Positions 1-17,354 are shown, counted from the first letter of the stretch. The stretch: 64,000 nucleotides of DNA from Amorphochlora amoebiformis (GCA_054601695.1 BAAHQB010000283.1:124001-188000), one strand, 5' to 3'. Notes: generated from the letters alone by a model not told the origin. Numbers and translations: made by a program.

Positions 1-85
1 AGGGTTTGATATGAAGGTTTTAAGGCTCGCGTTAAATATCAAAGCAGATTTTAGGGCTTGGGTTAGATGGGGTTAGGGTTAACCT

Positions 86-148
<63 letters not shown>

Positions 149-264
149 ATGATATGCACGTATTGATATATACATATATATATATATATATGTATATAAG
201 CCCGTGTATATATATATATATGTATATGTTTTATATATAATATGCATTCATGTGTATGTATATG

Positions 265-500
265 CATTTAGATTAGGGTTATGTCTGCACTTAGTCAGGG
301 TCAGAATCACTCTAAGCTTGAATTAGGATTGAACTTAGGCTTAGAGGGATAGGATTGAACTTAGGGTTAGAGGGTTAGGATTGAACTTAGGGTTAAAGGG
401 TTAGAATTGAGCTTAGGTTTAGAGGGTTAGGATTAAAATTAGGGTTAGAGGGTTAGGATTGAACTTAGGGTTAGAGGGTTAGTCAATTCAAGCCTAATCC
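265..500 (+). repeat. Degenerate TTAGGG array
   Basis: TTAGGG-related units read on the plus strand, in higher-order blocks of about 29 bp that combine ATTGAACTTAGGG with TTAGAGGG. The divergence says this is an old interstitial or subtelomeric array rather than a chromosome end. No gene is seen in it. Confidence 0.85.
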
Positions 501-534
501 TAAGATACATTTCGCTATATCACTCTAAAATGCA

Positions 535-945
535 CCTAAAACTAACCCAAACGCTAACCCTATTGCTAACTCTAGAAATCAACCCTTAACATCTTCATCT
601 AATTCAAAACCTAACCCTAACCCTAGCCCTAACCCTAACCCTAAGATCAACCCGTTTAAACCTAACCCTAACCCTAGCCCTAACCCTAGCCCTAACATCA
701 ACCCTAGAACTAAATCTAAACTTAACCCTAATCCTGACTGTAACTAAATCAGACTTAAACCCCTATCCCTATCCCTAACCCTACCGCTAACGTTAATCGT
801 GCCCCTAACCCTAACTCTGACCACACTAAACCCTAACTTTACTCCTTACCCTAACCCTAACCCTAACCCTAACCCTAAACCTAACCCTGACCCTAACCCT
901 AACCCTAACCCTAGCCTTAATCCTAAAACTAACACATTGAGAATA
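535..945 (-). repeat. CCCTAA (telomere-type) array
   Basis: CCCTAA units with many point variants (CCTAGC, CCTATC, CCGCTA). It lies opposite in orientation to the array at 265-500, so the two TTAGGG strands face each other across about 50 bp. Such facing arrays are seen in rearranged subtelomeres and at fusion points. No gene is seen in it. Confidence 0.85.
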
Positions 946-958
946 TTAGGTAGTATGG

Positions 959-2053
<1,095 letters not shown>

Positions 2054-2057
2054 ACCT

Positions 2058-2160
2058 TAACAACCCTAACCCTAACCCTAACCCTAACCCTAACCCTAAC
2101 CCTACCCCTAACCCTAACCACCCCTAACCCTAACCCTAACCCTAACCCTAACCCTAACCA
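2058..2160 (-). repeat. CCCTAA array
   Basis: Nearly perfect CCCTAA units with a few CCCCTAA variants, directly downstream of the predicted stop at 2051-2053. It is cleaner than the arrays at 265-945, which suggests more recent addition or homogenisation. Confidence 0.9.
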
Positions 2161-5924
<3,764 letters not shown>

Positions 5925-6628
5925 CAATATTTATGAATATCAGATGAATACATAAATATCCTTGATAAATCAACATGCCACATCGACGTAAGCACGGCAA
6001 CATGCCAGATGCGACGTAAGCACGGCCGTGATCACGTACGTGTACATAGGTGTGTAGGTGTAACAAGAGTAATCTAGGTTGTAGCCGTGGAAAAATCTAT
6101 CGACTAGACCAACATACAGGTCGACGTAAGCACACGGCCATGACTAGCATGATCATCACATTTTAACAATAATCCACTTTCTAGCCATGGAAAATTATCA
6201 ATGGATCTACATTCCGTGCTTAGATGCTTGATGCTACGCTACCACGGCAGATGAATTACATATAGCAATGGTATATTAACAACTTCATGAGCTATTTATA
6301 CTTTTGCCCGGGCTCCTTGGGCCTCAGCGTGGGCTTCGCTTAGAATAGAAGAGAAAAATTGTGCGTGAAACAAACATGAGATAACGGACTTGTGCGCATT
6401 TTTTCGTTGTGACTTTGTGATAGTGTTGGAGAGAAAGAGTCCAGAGGGATATTGGATATTCAGAGCTTCCCTAATGATTTTATGCAGAGAGGGAAAAATA
6501 AAAGGTTGTTGAGGGTTTTTTTTTTTCTTAGTGATTGGTTTGTTCCTTTTTTTTTTTTCTGTGTTTCTTTCTCTGCTGGTTCTTATTACTTTTCCATTCT
6601 TTTTGTTTCATCTTGTCGAAATAAGAAA
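5925..6628 (+). promoter_or_regulatory. Non-repetitive upstream region with a thrice-repeated CGACGTAAGCACGGC motif
   Basis: About 700 bp free of microsatellites lie upstream of the ATG at 6629. The motif CGACGTAAGCACGGC occurs at 5984-5998 and 6012-6026, and once more with two inserted bases at 6122-6138. A related pair, TAGCCGTGGAAAA and TAGCCATGGAAAA, lies near 6080 and 6183. TATTTATA occurs near 6295. A pyrimidine-rich stretch (6514-6620) immediately precedes the coding start and may be the end of a 5' UTR intron. Regulatory function is inferred only from position and repetition. Confidence 0.35.
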
Positions 6629-7262
6629 ATGGAAAAAGTGAAGGCAGTTTCTGAGCAGTTGAATCCCGTAAATATACATAATATATATATATATATATAT
6701 CTATAATAAATAATGATACACATACATGCATGTGATGTTGGAAAAACAGATCGAATTCTGGAAATTCCAGTTTTTTTCTTCGTCAACACACAAAGATAAA
6801 TATAACGAGTAATCAAACAGGTTACAACAATGAGAACGAGGAAAGAGATTTCATCTTTCGATTGTATCAATAATTTCTCGAACTCGTTTCCAAAAAAGAA
6901 AGGAAAACTTACCTTTAATTCTGTAAGACAAGGAAAAAAAAAAAAAAATAAGGATCATTCAGATCGCTCATGTACACGTGTCAGCTGAAGACAGAGAAGA
7001 GGGGGTTCATTAAGTTTGAAATGATTTGAATATGAATTTGAATTTAAATTTGAATTTGAGATGAAGCTAGGGAAGGGAGTAGGAATCATTCGAAAATTAA
7101 TTTTTTGGGTCCCGAAATTCAGGTTTGGGTTCCGAAATTCAGGTTTGGGTTCATGATGATAAAGTATTATAACGAGTGTACGATAGAGACTCTGATAACT
7201 CTTTTTGCGAACTCAATAAACCTGGAGATATGTAAATATAAATATATTTTATATATATATAT

Positions 7263-7310
<48 letters not shown>

Positions 7311-7465
7311 CGTGTATGCATGCACTCTCTTTATATCTTTTTTCTCACTTGTATTTCTTTCCTCCTTAATAATCTCCCCTATAATTGCATACCCCACTCT
7401 TTGTATCTCTTCATGTATCACTCTCTACCATAGTATGTAAATCTCTAAATATCCCCCTCTTGTAG
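6629..7465 (+). CDS. Predicted five-exon gene, 93 aa, unknown function
   Basis: Exons are 6629-6667, 6821-6922, 6985-7004, 7143-7231 and 7434-7465, joined in frame; 282 nt equals 94 codons with the stop. It starts [13 protein letters not shown] and continues [20 protein letters not shown]..., LKTEKRG, then [19 protein letters not shown], and ends CKSLNIPLL with TAG at 7463-7465. Donors are GTAAAT, GTAAGA, GTTCAT and GTAAAT; acceptors are AAACAG, GTGTCAG, AATTCAG and a long pyrimidine tract ending ACCATAG. Exon 4 has a tandem duplicate of its acceptor (TTTGGGTTCCGAAATTCAG, about 7106-7142). The N-terminal half is Ser/Lys rich; the C-terminal half looks helical. No family was recognised. Confidence 0.55.
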
Positions 7466-7502
7466 TCTCCGTATGCATATATATATATATATATATAGTA
7501 CA

Positions 7503-7553
<51 letters not shown>

Positions 7554-7596
7554 TTGAGTATACATATATATATATATATATGTACATGTATATATG

Positions 7597-7639
<43 letters not shown>

Positions 7640-7684
7640 ATATCTTTGCATATATACCCTTCCTTTTTATCTCTCTCACATTGT

Positions 7685-7725
<41 letters not shown>

Positions 7726-7995
7726 GTATGTATATAATATATCTTCATATGTATCTCTCTCGTTGTATATCCCTCTCTATGCTTGCATCTCATTTTCTCC
7801 ATATCTCTTTCCCTCTTTCTCTGTGTATTTGGTATTCTCTGTACAGCCGTTTCTCGTTCTCCATCCTCTTTTTCATTTTTTGAATCGTCTCCCTAAAAAT
7901 CTCTTCCTCTTTTTTCCTGTCCCTCTCTTTCACTCTTTCCACTCTCTTTCCTCTTTTTTTTTTCCTGTCTCTCCCTCTCGTTTTCTCCCTTTCTA
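7330..7995. repeat. CT-rich (pyrimidine) block with TA tracts
   Basis: The plus strand is a long pyrimidine stretch built on TCTCTC, CCCTTT and TATCTC, broken by TA tracts. Part of it (7330-7433) is the pyrimidine tract in front of the last exon of the plus-strand gene. On the other strand 7893-7992 is the Lys/Glu/Arg-coding last exon of the convergent minus-strand gene. The two gene ends therefore meet in this block. Confidence 0.7.
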
Positions 7996-8061
7996 ATATA
8001 TATATATATATGTATATATACTATATATATATATATACTATATATATATATATATACATCC

Positions 8062-8095
<34 letters not shown>

Positions 8096-8162
8096 GTATC
8101 TATGTATATCTATATACATATATATAAATACACATACATATATATTTTATGTATATACACAA

Positions 8163-8206
<44 letters not shown>

Positions 8207-8212
8207 GTATAC

Positions 8213-8251
<39 letters not shown>

Positions 8252-8591
8252 CCCCTTAAAATCTGTACTACGACACATTGCAGTCTGTTTGTCTTCTTCC
8301 ACAACTACATATTATATACATATATATCTTACATATTATATACATATATATCTTCCACAACTACATATTATATACATATATATCTTCCACAGCTACATAT
8401 TATATACATATATATCTTCCACAACTACATATTATATACATATATATCTTCCACAACTACATATTATATACATATGTATCTTCTACAACTACATATTATA
8501 TACATATATATCTTCCACAACTACATATTATATACATATATAGATTTATACGAGCTAACCAATATTGGTTTTCTTTGGAATTGAAGCCATG

Positions 8592-8635
<44 letters not shown>

Positions 8636-8764
8636 TAAAGTAATGTACATATACACACATACGTACACAAATACATGTATATATCTGTACATGTACATAT
8701 ACGCACACAAACACACACACACATATTATACACACACACATACACATATATATATATGTATATT

Positions 8765-8807
<43 letters not shown>

Positions 8808-8898
8808 GTATATATTCAAAATTTGCTCCAAAGTTGTCTTCTTTTGGAAGGAAACAATACACACAAGTACACACACACACATGTATATGTATATATAT

Positions 8899-8944
<46 letters not shown>

Positions 8945-9032
8945 TTATATGTATGCATGTACATATATGTATCATGTCTACATAAATGTGCATACCATTT
9001 TATGGGACTGTTAGAGACATACACACATGTAT

Positions 9033-9120
<88 letters not shown>

Positions 9121-9207
9121 ATCTGTATTATGTTTATATATATACATTTATATACCGTTTATGGGTCTCTTGAGGAAAGGAGGCATATGTATATACACAA
9201 ACACACG

Positions 9208-9303
<96 letters not shown>

Positions 9304-9589
9304 CCATTTACGGGTCTTTTGAGGAAAGGAGGCGTTGTTTTAATTGAGTTAAGCGATGTTCTCAGGTACCTATATACATGTATATATATATATATATTTC
9401 ATGTTTTTTCTTTAATTCATCTAATGGTTTTCTCATATACCTGTGTAATTATATACACTACATATATGTATGTATATATATGTATGAATATGTATATATG
9501 TGTGTATATATACATGTATATATTGTGTATTACATATATTGCTTAAATTGCCTGCATATGAAATATATACCAAATAAGTATATGTTTAT

Positions 9590-9647
<58 letters not shown>

Positions 9648-9661
9648 ATATACATATATAC

Positions 9662-9698
<37 letters not shown>

Positions 9699-9796
9699 TT
9701 TACTTCTACTGAGTATTAATTCCATTGAAAGCCGTAAATATATACATAGTTAACCTGCCTAACTGTGCATAAGTTCCAGTATAATATAACATACGC

Positions 9797-9839
<43 letters not shown>

Positions 9840-10000
9840 ATACTTACCCTTCTCTAACACGACCCCATTTGCATAAGTTCCAATTGCATGCGTTTGCTAT
9901 CCGCTTAATATCTGTCAGTGACGGCTGCTGTAAGCCTGAGTTAGTATGTATATTACACATATACACACGCACACACATACATACATATATATTTATATAT

Positions 10001-10032
<32 letters not shown>

Positions 10033-10136
10033 CTATATATATACATATATATATATATATACATATATATTTATATATATGTATATACCTATATACACGT
10101 ATATAAATAATATGTATAACGTGATATCCGATTAAG

Positions 10137-10176
<40 letters not shown>

Positions 10177-10392
10177 ACATGTATACACATGTGCATACAT
10201 GTAATGCATTCAACATATAAAACGTACAAGAAGTAAACATATAATACATTCGACACACAGAAACACCAAAAAAAGCACAAAAAAGAGTCTCAGACGACAA
10301 ATGGTACCTCCCCGAATTATGGGTTCGATTTGAGAGTGGATGTCTCTCATCATCTGACAAATTCCGCGGAATGTGAGCATGCCCTCAGGATC
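7893..10392 (-). CDS. Predicted multi-exon gene, C-terminal 131 aa, unknown function
   Basis: Minus-strand exons are 10392-10308, 9935-9848, 9369-9312, 8572-8560, 8304-8253 and 7992-7893. They total 396 nt (132 codons with stop), in frame throughout. Key segments are [77 protein letters not shown] and a basic-acidic tail ([15 protein letters not shown]...) ending DF-TAG. Donors include GTAAGT at 9847 and GTAAAT at 9311; the acceptor at 9936 is TACTAACTCAG. A further upstream exon may end GSNR at 10847 before a GTAAAC donor. An alternative exon at 9378-9440 ([14 protein letters not shown]) cannot be used together with 9312-9369. Three exon edges are duplicated in neighbouring introns. Confidence 0.5.
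8296..8542. repeat. 32-bp tandem array, 8 copies, over a 3' splice site
   Basis: The unit CTTCCACAACTACATATTAT... (32 bp) occurs at 8296, 8328 (24-bp short copy), 8352, 8384, 8416, 8448, 8480 and 8512, with only a few substitutions (C to T in the 8480 copy, A to G in another). On the minus strand each unit carries the acceptor ATGTAG and the first nine bases of the exon 8304-8253. The array therefore lies entirely in the intron just upstream of that exon. Confidence 0.9.
8985..9370. repeat. Dispersed copies of an exon 3' end and donor
   Basis: The segment around 9304-9333 (plus strand ACCATTTACGGGTCTTTTGA...) recurs at about 9152-9183 and, shortened, at 8994-9015. On the minus strand the first copy is the end of exon 9369-9312 with its GTAAAT donor. 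In the other two copies the donor reads ATAAAC or ATAAAA. They lie downstream, inside the intron. Confidence 0.75.
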
Positions 10393-10429
10393 CTGAATTT
10401 ATAGCATAGGAAGGTTTGGGGGGGGTCTA

Positions 10430-10580
10430 TATAGATATGTTTATCTTGATTTTTCCGCATGCGTGGGCTTTTGTGTGCATATAGATGGGTGTATCTTAAA
10501 TGTACGTGGGCATACATATATATATATATATATATAATTTATATATATAATTTATATATATAATTTATATATGTATGTTG

Positions 10581-10628
<48 letters not shown>

Positions 10629-10753
10629 TACAGATTTATCCTGATTTCTTTGCACATACATGTATGTGTTGTGTGTATGCGTGTAGGTGTATCCTGATTA
10701 TTTCGCATGTGTAGGCTTCGGTTGGAATATATATATATATATATATAATATAC

Positions 10754-10797
<44 letters not shown>

Positions 10798-10875
10798 TAA
10801 TATACATATAGTTTGAATGCGTAGTTTTTGTGTTCATGTAGGTGTGTTTACCCGATTACTTCCTGTGTGTGTGTG
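10430..10875. repeat. Diverged repeats around a candidate donor
   Basis: A segment of about 60 bp (plus strand pattern TTTATCCTGATT..TTCGCATG..TAGGC) recurs at about 10438-10500, 10634-10665, 10688-10722 and 10845-10875. On the minus strand the 10845 copy contains ATCGG|GTAAAC, a possible exon end (GSNR). The other copies read ATCAGGATAAA, so the GT is lost. Confidence 0.6.
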
Positions 10876-10984
10876 TGTATGTGTATATGTATCTATTTGT
10901 GGGAGTGTATGCTTGATATATACTATATATAAATATGTAAACATATGATATATATGTGTGTGTGTATTTATATATAAATATGCA

Positions 10985-11026
<42 letters not shown>

Positions 11027-11173
11027 AACATATATATATATATATATATATATGATAACAATGTTCCATAATACTCAACTAGACCTTGAAATAAGAATGC
11101 ATGTATATATATATATATATATGTACATAAATATATACATATATACATATATATATATATAGAGCATAAACAC

Positions 11174-11837
11174 TTACATATATAAAAAATTATTATTGTA
11201 CACGAAATACACTCTAATATGTTTCTAATAAAAAAACTCTCATAGCATATGATATGTAATGCCTAACATTATACGGTATATTTATATATGTGTGATTCTA
11301 CATGTATATATGTACTAAACCTTAGGATATTCCTCCCAAGAAGCCTTAAACGCTTCTAACGTCTTTTTGCTCTCTAACAGACGGTTCACTCGACCCTGAG
11401 TTGCCGAAAAAAAAGAATATTTCGAAAAAAATAAACTATTTGATCTTAATATATTTCGACGAACTAACGTCTTCATGTTCCGTGATAGATCGATATTATT
11501 CGCTCATCATTGCCGAAAAAAAAAATATTTCAAAAAAAGAAAAATGTTTTATTCCCTCTTTTAAGATATCTAAGAAATAAAAAGGAGTATGCTATTTTAT
11601 CGTAGAGATACCTAAAGCATATATGTATATATATATATATATATAGGTATATATGAATATACATAATTAAATATGCAAACATATACACATATATAAATAT
11701 ATACACTCAAATATGAATATAATATTACCGGTTCGTAGGATGTATGATCTAGGCGGTTACAGATGTGCATACAAGCGTCTCCAACCTATATGAATATGTC
11801 ATATACATACATACGCACATATATATATATATACACA

Positions 11838-11875
<38 letters not shown>

Positions 11876-12372
11876 TATATCTTGTTAACGCGCGGAACCT
11901 ATTGCTAGTTAACGATGATGGTTAGATAATGCAATTGGTAGGCCAATAATAATCGTCGGAACCCAAGCAACCCCGGAACCCACGGAATCAATTGGTTGGG
12001 TCCAGGAGGAAGGAAGAAAAAAGCATCCGACTACCGTATGTAAGATATTCATAATCGGTTGTCATAATTCAAACTGACTTCAACAGTCCGGACCACATAT
12101 TAAAAACTAATACCCTGTGCTAACAATATTCAATATATATATATATATATTAGATATGTAAATATCTTTTTACTGTATTACCGTATTGAAGACAGGAATG
12201 TCAAATCTTTTGGCCATCTTTCGTAACCTTATATATATATATATATAAATGTATATATATATATATATATATAAATATATATATATATCTACATCTATAT
12301 ACACCTGTTTCTTGCATTATTAAGCTCTCTGAGTTCAACATTAGGAATTTCTTCTCCTTGGATGGTTACTCC
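11174..12372 (-). CDS. Predicted multi-exon gene, C-terminal 98 aa, unknown function
   Basis: Minus-strand exons are 12372-12305 ([20 protein letters not shown]), 12227-12182 ([15 protein letters not shown]), 11785-11729 ([19 protein letters not shown]), 11395-11321 ([20 protein letters not shown]...) and 11224-11174 ([19 protein letters not shown]). The frame is kept across all four junctions; 297 nt equals 99 codons with stop. The acceptors at 11396 (TTCGGCAACTCAG) and 11225 (TTTTTTTATTAG) are strong. A GTAAGT at 11177 could instead splice the last exon onward. The product looks soluble, helical and charged. No family was recognised. Region 11400-11700 between exons holds two AT-rich half-repeats with GCCGAAAAAAAA. 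Confidence 0.5.
11880..12120. other. Complex non-repetitive intron segment
   Basis: About 240 bp of balanced composition within the intron between exons 12182 and 11785 of the minus-strand gene. The minus strand is open for about 45 codons ([20 protein letters not shown]...), but I found no acceptor-donor pair that keeps the gene frame. It may hold an alternative exon or a remnant of an insertion. Confidence 0.3.
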
Positions 12373-12375
12373 CTA

Positions 12376-12417
<42 letters not shown>

Positions 12418-12462
12418 CTATACATCAACATGATGGATTGTTATCCTCAGATGATGAATCCT

Positions 12463-12508
<46 letters not shown>

Positions 12509-12531
12509 GATATATGTATATACAGATATAT

Positions 12532-12570
<39 letters not shown>

Positions 12571-12609
12571 AATATATGTATATACACACACACATACACA
12601 TATATATAT

Positions 12610-12644
<35 letters not shown>

Positions 12645-12650
12645 TTATTG

Positions 12651-12715
<65 letters not shown>

Positions 12716-12731
12716 CATACTGTATTTATGT

Positions 12732-12899
12732 TCATGAAGTAGATGCATATGTCTTATAAATAACATTGACATAGAGATTTTTTTTAACCTGGATGCAAGA
12801 GTTATATGTAAATAAATACACATACATACATATATATATACATACATACATTAGATGATTTATAGTGCCTAGATGTGTATGGATACATGCAATATATAC

Positions 12900-12935
<36 letters not shown>

Positions 12936-12948
12936 GTAATATATATAG

Positions 12949-12980
<32 letters not shown>

Positions 12981-13052
12981 ACCTTTATCATTTCCTGAAT
13001 AACCAATACGACATCCCTTCCCGTGAAGATATATTCCGTAACCTATATATAT

Positions 13053-13094
<42 letters not shown>

Positions 13095-13110
13095 TATATA
13101 TATATATATT

Positions 13111-13163
<53 letters not shown>

Positions 13164-13231
13164 ACCTCTATCATGGATGAAATAGCGCGGGTTTGGCCCG
13201 AAAGGACAAATAGTAATATTCGAGAGCTGAT

Positions 13232-13262
<31 letters not shown>

Positions 13263-13336
13263 TTATATAAAATATGTTGGAGAGCTAGGTAACCTGGTAT
13301 ACTCACGTTCAAAATATGTATATGAATACATATTTT

Positions 13337-13385
<49 letters not shown>

Positions 13386-13472
13386 TGTTATATACCTGGC
13401 TTTTACCAAGCTCTCTAGTACAATCAGATCTTGTGTCCAATTTTCCACCTTTTGTATACAACAATATGTAAG
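12732..13472 (-). CDS. Predicted multi-exon gene, C-terminal 84 aa, unknown function
   Basis: Minus-strand exons are 13472-13396 ([20 protein letters not shown]...), 13226-13166 ([20 protein letters not shown]), 13042-12983 ([20 protein letters not shown]) and 12788-12732 ([21 protein letters not shown]). Phases agree at every junction and 255 nt is a multiple of three. The second exon is hydrophobic, with a faint resemblance to helicase motif segments of the kind LLF..TR...MIE; that is a guess. Exons 2 and 3 are also open in an alternative mutually consistent frame ([20 protein letters not shown] then [19 protein letters not shown]) that would stop at once in exon 4. An exon at 14315-14230 may belong further upstream. 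Confidence 0.45.
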
Positions 13473-13584
13473 CTATTATGTATGTATGTATATGTACACA
13501 CACACACACACACATATATATATATGTGTATATATATATATATGTATGTATATGTATGCAATTATGTTTGTTGTTTTCTTTGAA

Positions 13585-13640
<56 letters not shown>

Positions 13641-13708
13641 TATATATATATTAGTTCATAATTGTCAACGATTATAAGAGTTATATTCACACATACACAC
13701 ACGCACAG

Positions 13709-13757
<49 letters not shown>

Positions 13758-13851
13758 GAACATACATATTGTGAAGAATTCTAGATCTGTGGATTGTTAT
13801 TATATGCAACTTCGCTATGCTTAAATATAGGAATATATAAGTATATACATA

Positions 13852-13898
<47 letters not shown>

Positions 13899-14003
13899 CA
13901 TATGTGTATATGATACATGTTGTCTGTGGATAACAATACGTAAATTTGTCATTCTTAAATTACATGTATAAATATACATACAATTGCAAATATACATAAT
14001 TAC

Positions 14004-14125
<122 letters not shown>

Positions 14126-14169
14126 GCATAGATATATAGTATAAATATTGTCAATATATATATACATAT

Positions 14170-14229
<60 letters not shown>

Positions 14230-14231
<2 letters not shown>

Positions 14232-14315
14232 GAGGGTTGTAATACGTGACTTTCTTATCCTTAAATATAGGTATGGCAACATCCTTTCTCCAAGTTGTCG
14301 GATTACAGGCACCTC
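14230..14315 (-). CDS. Single predicted exon, unknown function
   Basis: Exon of 86 nt between acceptor GAACTCGTTAG and donor CCTCAG|GTATAT. It reads [20 protein letters not shown] then RKSRITTL. In another frame the same bases read [10 protein letters not shown], which recalls reverse-transcriptase motifs, but that frame lacks splice support. It is related to the exon at 39337-39415 (shared L-G-(E/D)...R-K-S-x-I-x-T-L-R). It could splice to the 13396-13472 exon of the downstream gene. Confidence 0.42.
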
Positions 14316-14328
14316 CTAACGAGTTCAG

Positions 14329-14379
<51 letters not shown>

Positions 14380-14383
14380 GTAG

Positions 14384-14475
<92 letters not shown>

Positions 14476-14530
14476 TACGTAGGTATTTATATTAAAAGAT
14501 TGCATAGATGTTGTATTCTAGGTTGGTTAT

Positions 14531-14663
14531 TCAAATAATATTTTGATTTTCTAAATCTATTACTAACAAATAAAATCGCTTTTTATTTTCATTTTTCGGT
14601 GATTTTACCAAGAAATACGTCAACAGTGGATAGAGAAGACTGCATAGACTTGAATTCTTGTTC
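14531..14663 (-). CDS. Last two exons of a predicted gene
   Basis: Exon 14663-14609 reads EQEFKSMQSSLSTVDVFL and ends at a GTAAAA donor. Exon 14562-14531 follows the acceptor ATTTTATTTGTTAG and reads VIDLENQNII then TGA. The junction G+TA gives Val and the frame is kept. The exon start is partly copied upstream at about 14845-14895 (GAGAAGAT..TAGAATT), in the preceding intron. The 5' part of the gene was not found. Confidence 0.42.
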
Positions 14664-14715
14664 CTTGATATGATATATGTATTTATATATAATATATATA
14701 CATATATAAAAGTAC

Positions 14716-14761
<46 letters not shown>

Positions 14762-14767
14762 TATATA

Positions 14768-14818
<51 letters not shown>

Positions 14819-14904
14819 AATATATTTATATGTATATATTGTATGGAGAAGATTATGTAGAATTAAATTTGTCTTTCCTTTCGATTAAACAAACCATGCA
14901 TATA

Positions 14905-14935
<31 letters not shown>

Positions 14936-15037
14936 CATATTTTATAAATAATATAAATAAATAGTATGATTAAATGAAAAAATCATATTCAAATATATGG
15001 ATATATAAATATCATATATATATATATATATACACAC

Positions 15038-15135
<98 letters not shown>

Positions 15136-15184
15136 ACACGAATACTTATCTCCATCTAAGCATACAAACATGAGCACAAAAATT

Positions 15185-15241
<57 letters not shown>

Positions 15242-15361
15242 ACCTCAGCAAGAGCAATGTTTGAAAAGGAGACGTTGTGAGAATACAATGTCATATATAC
15301 ATTATGACCAAACCTACATATATATATATATATATATAGAGGTATATATATGTATATGTAC

Positions 15362-15406
<45 letters not shown>

Positions 15407-15424
15407 TATACAATGGAAATACTT

Positions 15425-15476
<52 letters not shown>

Positions 15477-15615
15477 CTATCTAGATACACCCCACAACAT
15501 ACACATACACACACACAAATATATATATATATATATTTATATATATATGTATATATATATATGTATGTATATGTATGTGTATGTGTGTGTGTGTGTGTAT
15601 GTGTATAATATATAC

Positions 15616-15649
<34 letters not shown>

Positions 15650-15752
15650 TTATTTATTAGACCTCTTATTATTGTGTACACTCATATGCACATTGATCCA
15701 AATTCGAAAAGAGAGAGAAAACTTCATACTAGTACAATATATAAAATTGTAC

Positions 15753-15786
<34 letters not shown>

Positions 15787-15822
15787 GTATGTTTATATAC
15801 ATATATATATATATATATACAT

Positions 15823-15878
<56 letters not shown>

Positions 15879-15897
15879 ATATATATATTGTGTACAC

Positions 15898-16087
15898 TCA
15901 TACATATAAATCCAAATTCAAGAAATCCAAAAGAGGGAGCGAATTGGACCTCTCCATACTTAGACCGGGACGGGGTAGCTGTGGTACTTGAAGAATAGCC
16001 GCTATCTTTTCACAACTATCTCGGGTTAATCCTGTGTATATTGAATTCTTTTTAATATATCTATATATCTCTCTATGTATATCTATA

Positions 16088-16154
<67 letters not shown>

Positions 16155-16253
16155 TATACATTATATATATTAAGCACGCAAATATAAATATATGTATTAT
16201 AAATAGCGCATAGTGTGAAAAAACGTCTTGTAAAAATGCACATGTACGTCCAT

Positions 16254-16338
<85 letters not shown>

Positions 16339-16445
16339 GGTGTAATTATGTACCCTTTCTCATGAGAGTATTGATGAAGCCCCTGAGTAATTAAAATAGA
16401 TATCAAGATATGAATGTATTCTATATTATATTATATATATATATA

Positions 16446-16488
<43 letters not shown>

Positions 16489-16508
16489 TTTATGTATAAA
16501 TATGTATG

Positions 16509-16547
<39 letters not shown>

Positions 16548-16559
16548 TATATATATATA

Positions 16560-16620
<61 letters not shown>

Positions 16621-16624
16621 TATC

Positions 16625-16665
<41 letters not shown>

Positions 16666-16697
16666 GACTTTCTTCTGAGTTGTGTTGGCTTCTCCAT
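15898..16697 (-). CDS. Predicted three-exon gene, 63 aa, complete
   Basis: The minus-strand ATG at 16697 lies in a GCCATGG context. Exons are 16697-16669 (MEKPTQLRR), 16382-16354 ([10 protein letters not shown]) and 16031-15898 ([20 protein letters not shown]..., ending [14 protein letters not shown]). 192 nt equals 64 codons with stop. Acceptors are TTTTAATTACTCAG and TACACAG; donors are GTCATA and GTACAT. The N-terminal half is basic and helical; the C-terminal half is Leu/Pro rich. The region may be longer upstream, since the first exon stays open to an acceptor at 16727. The stop region is partly copied at about 15670-15720. No family was recognised. Confidence 0.48.
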
Positions 16698-16772
16698 GGC
16701 ATGATTCAGTCCGTTATCTTTGGAGTCTAAGAAATATATATATTATGTAAATTATGTATATATTATATATAT

Positions 16773-16829
<57 letters not shown>

Positions 16830-16889
16830 ATGTGTATGTATGTATGCACAATTAAATATATAAATATTTACATGTATAAATACGTATGC

Positions 16890-16934
<45 letters not shown>

Positions 16935-16941
<7 letters not shown>

Positions 16942-17085
16942 ATGTAGGTATATTGTATGAAAGAGGGATGGAATAATGAAATAATGAACACAGGTAATTA
17001 GACGGACATTGTGTATTTGTTATATAAGGTTTATAGGGGAGCATAGAGAGGGGAAAGGTTGAAAGCAAGAGGGGTGCAAATATTC
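16935..17085 (+). other. Complex island, strand unresolved
   Basis: The plus strand could encode [12 protein letters not shown] ending at ACACAG|GTAATT (16992). The minus strand is a long pyrimidine run with no AG (17085-16935), as in an extended polypyrimidine tract. I cannot decide which, if either, is used. Confidence 0.25.
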
Positions 17086-17093
17086 TGCATTTC

Positions 17094-17131
<38 letters not shown>

Positions 17132-17217
17132 TATAAAAAGGTATGTTATGTATAGATGCATGTGTAAGCGTGTATGTACAAAACTTACATATATATATAT
17201 ACACATACATATATATA

Positions 17218-17254
<37 letters not shown>

Positions 17255-17323
17255 TAACTATCCATATATGAATATACATATACTTATTTATATACACACA
17301 CATATATATGTATATATATACAT

Positions 17324-17354
<31 letters not shown>

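Noticed and set aside
1-945. True chromosome end
   Set aside because: The arrays at the left edge are degenerate, in both orientations, and similar arrays occur throughout the window; interstitial or subtelomeric location is more likely.
14230-14315. Reverse-transcriptase fragment ([10 protein letters not shown].. resembles LINE motif W..A...PI)
   Set aside because: Only one short motif in one frame; the splice-supported frame is different, and no YxDD box or other domain is present nearby.
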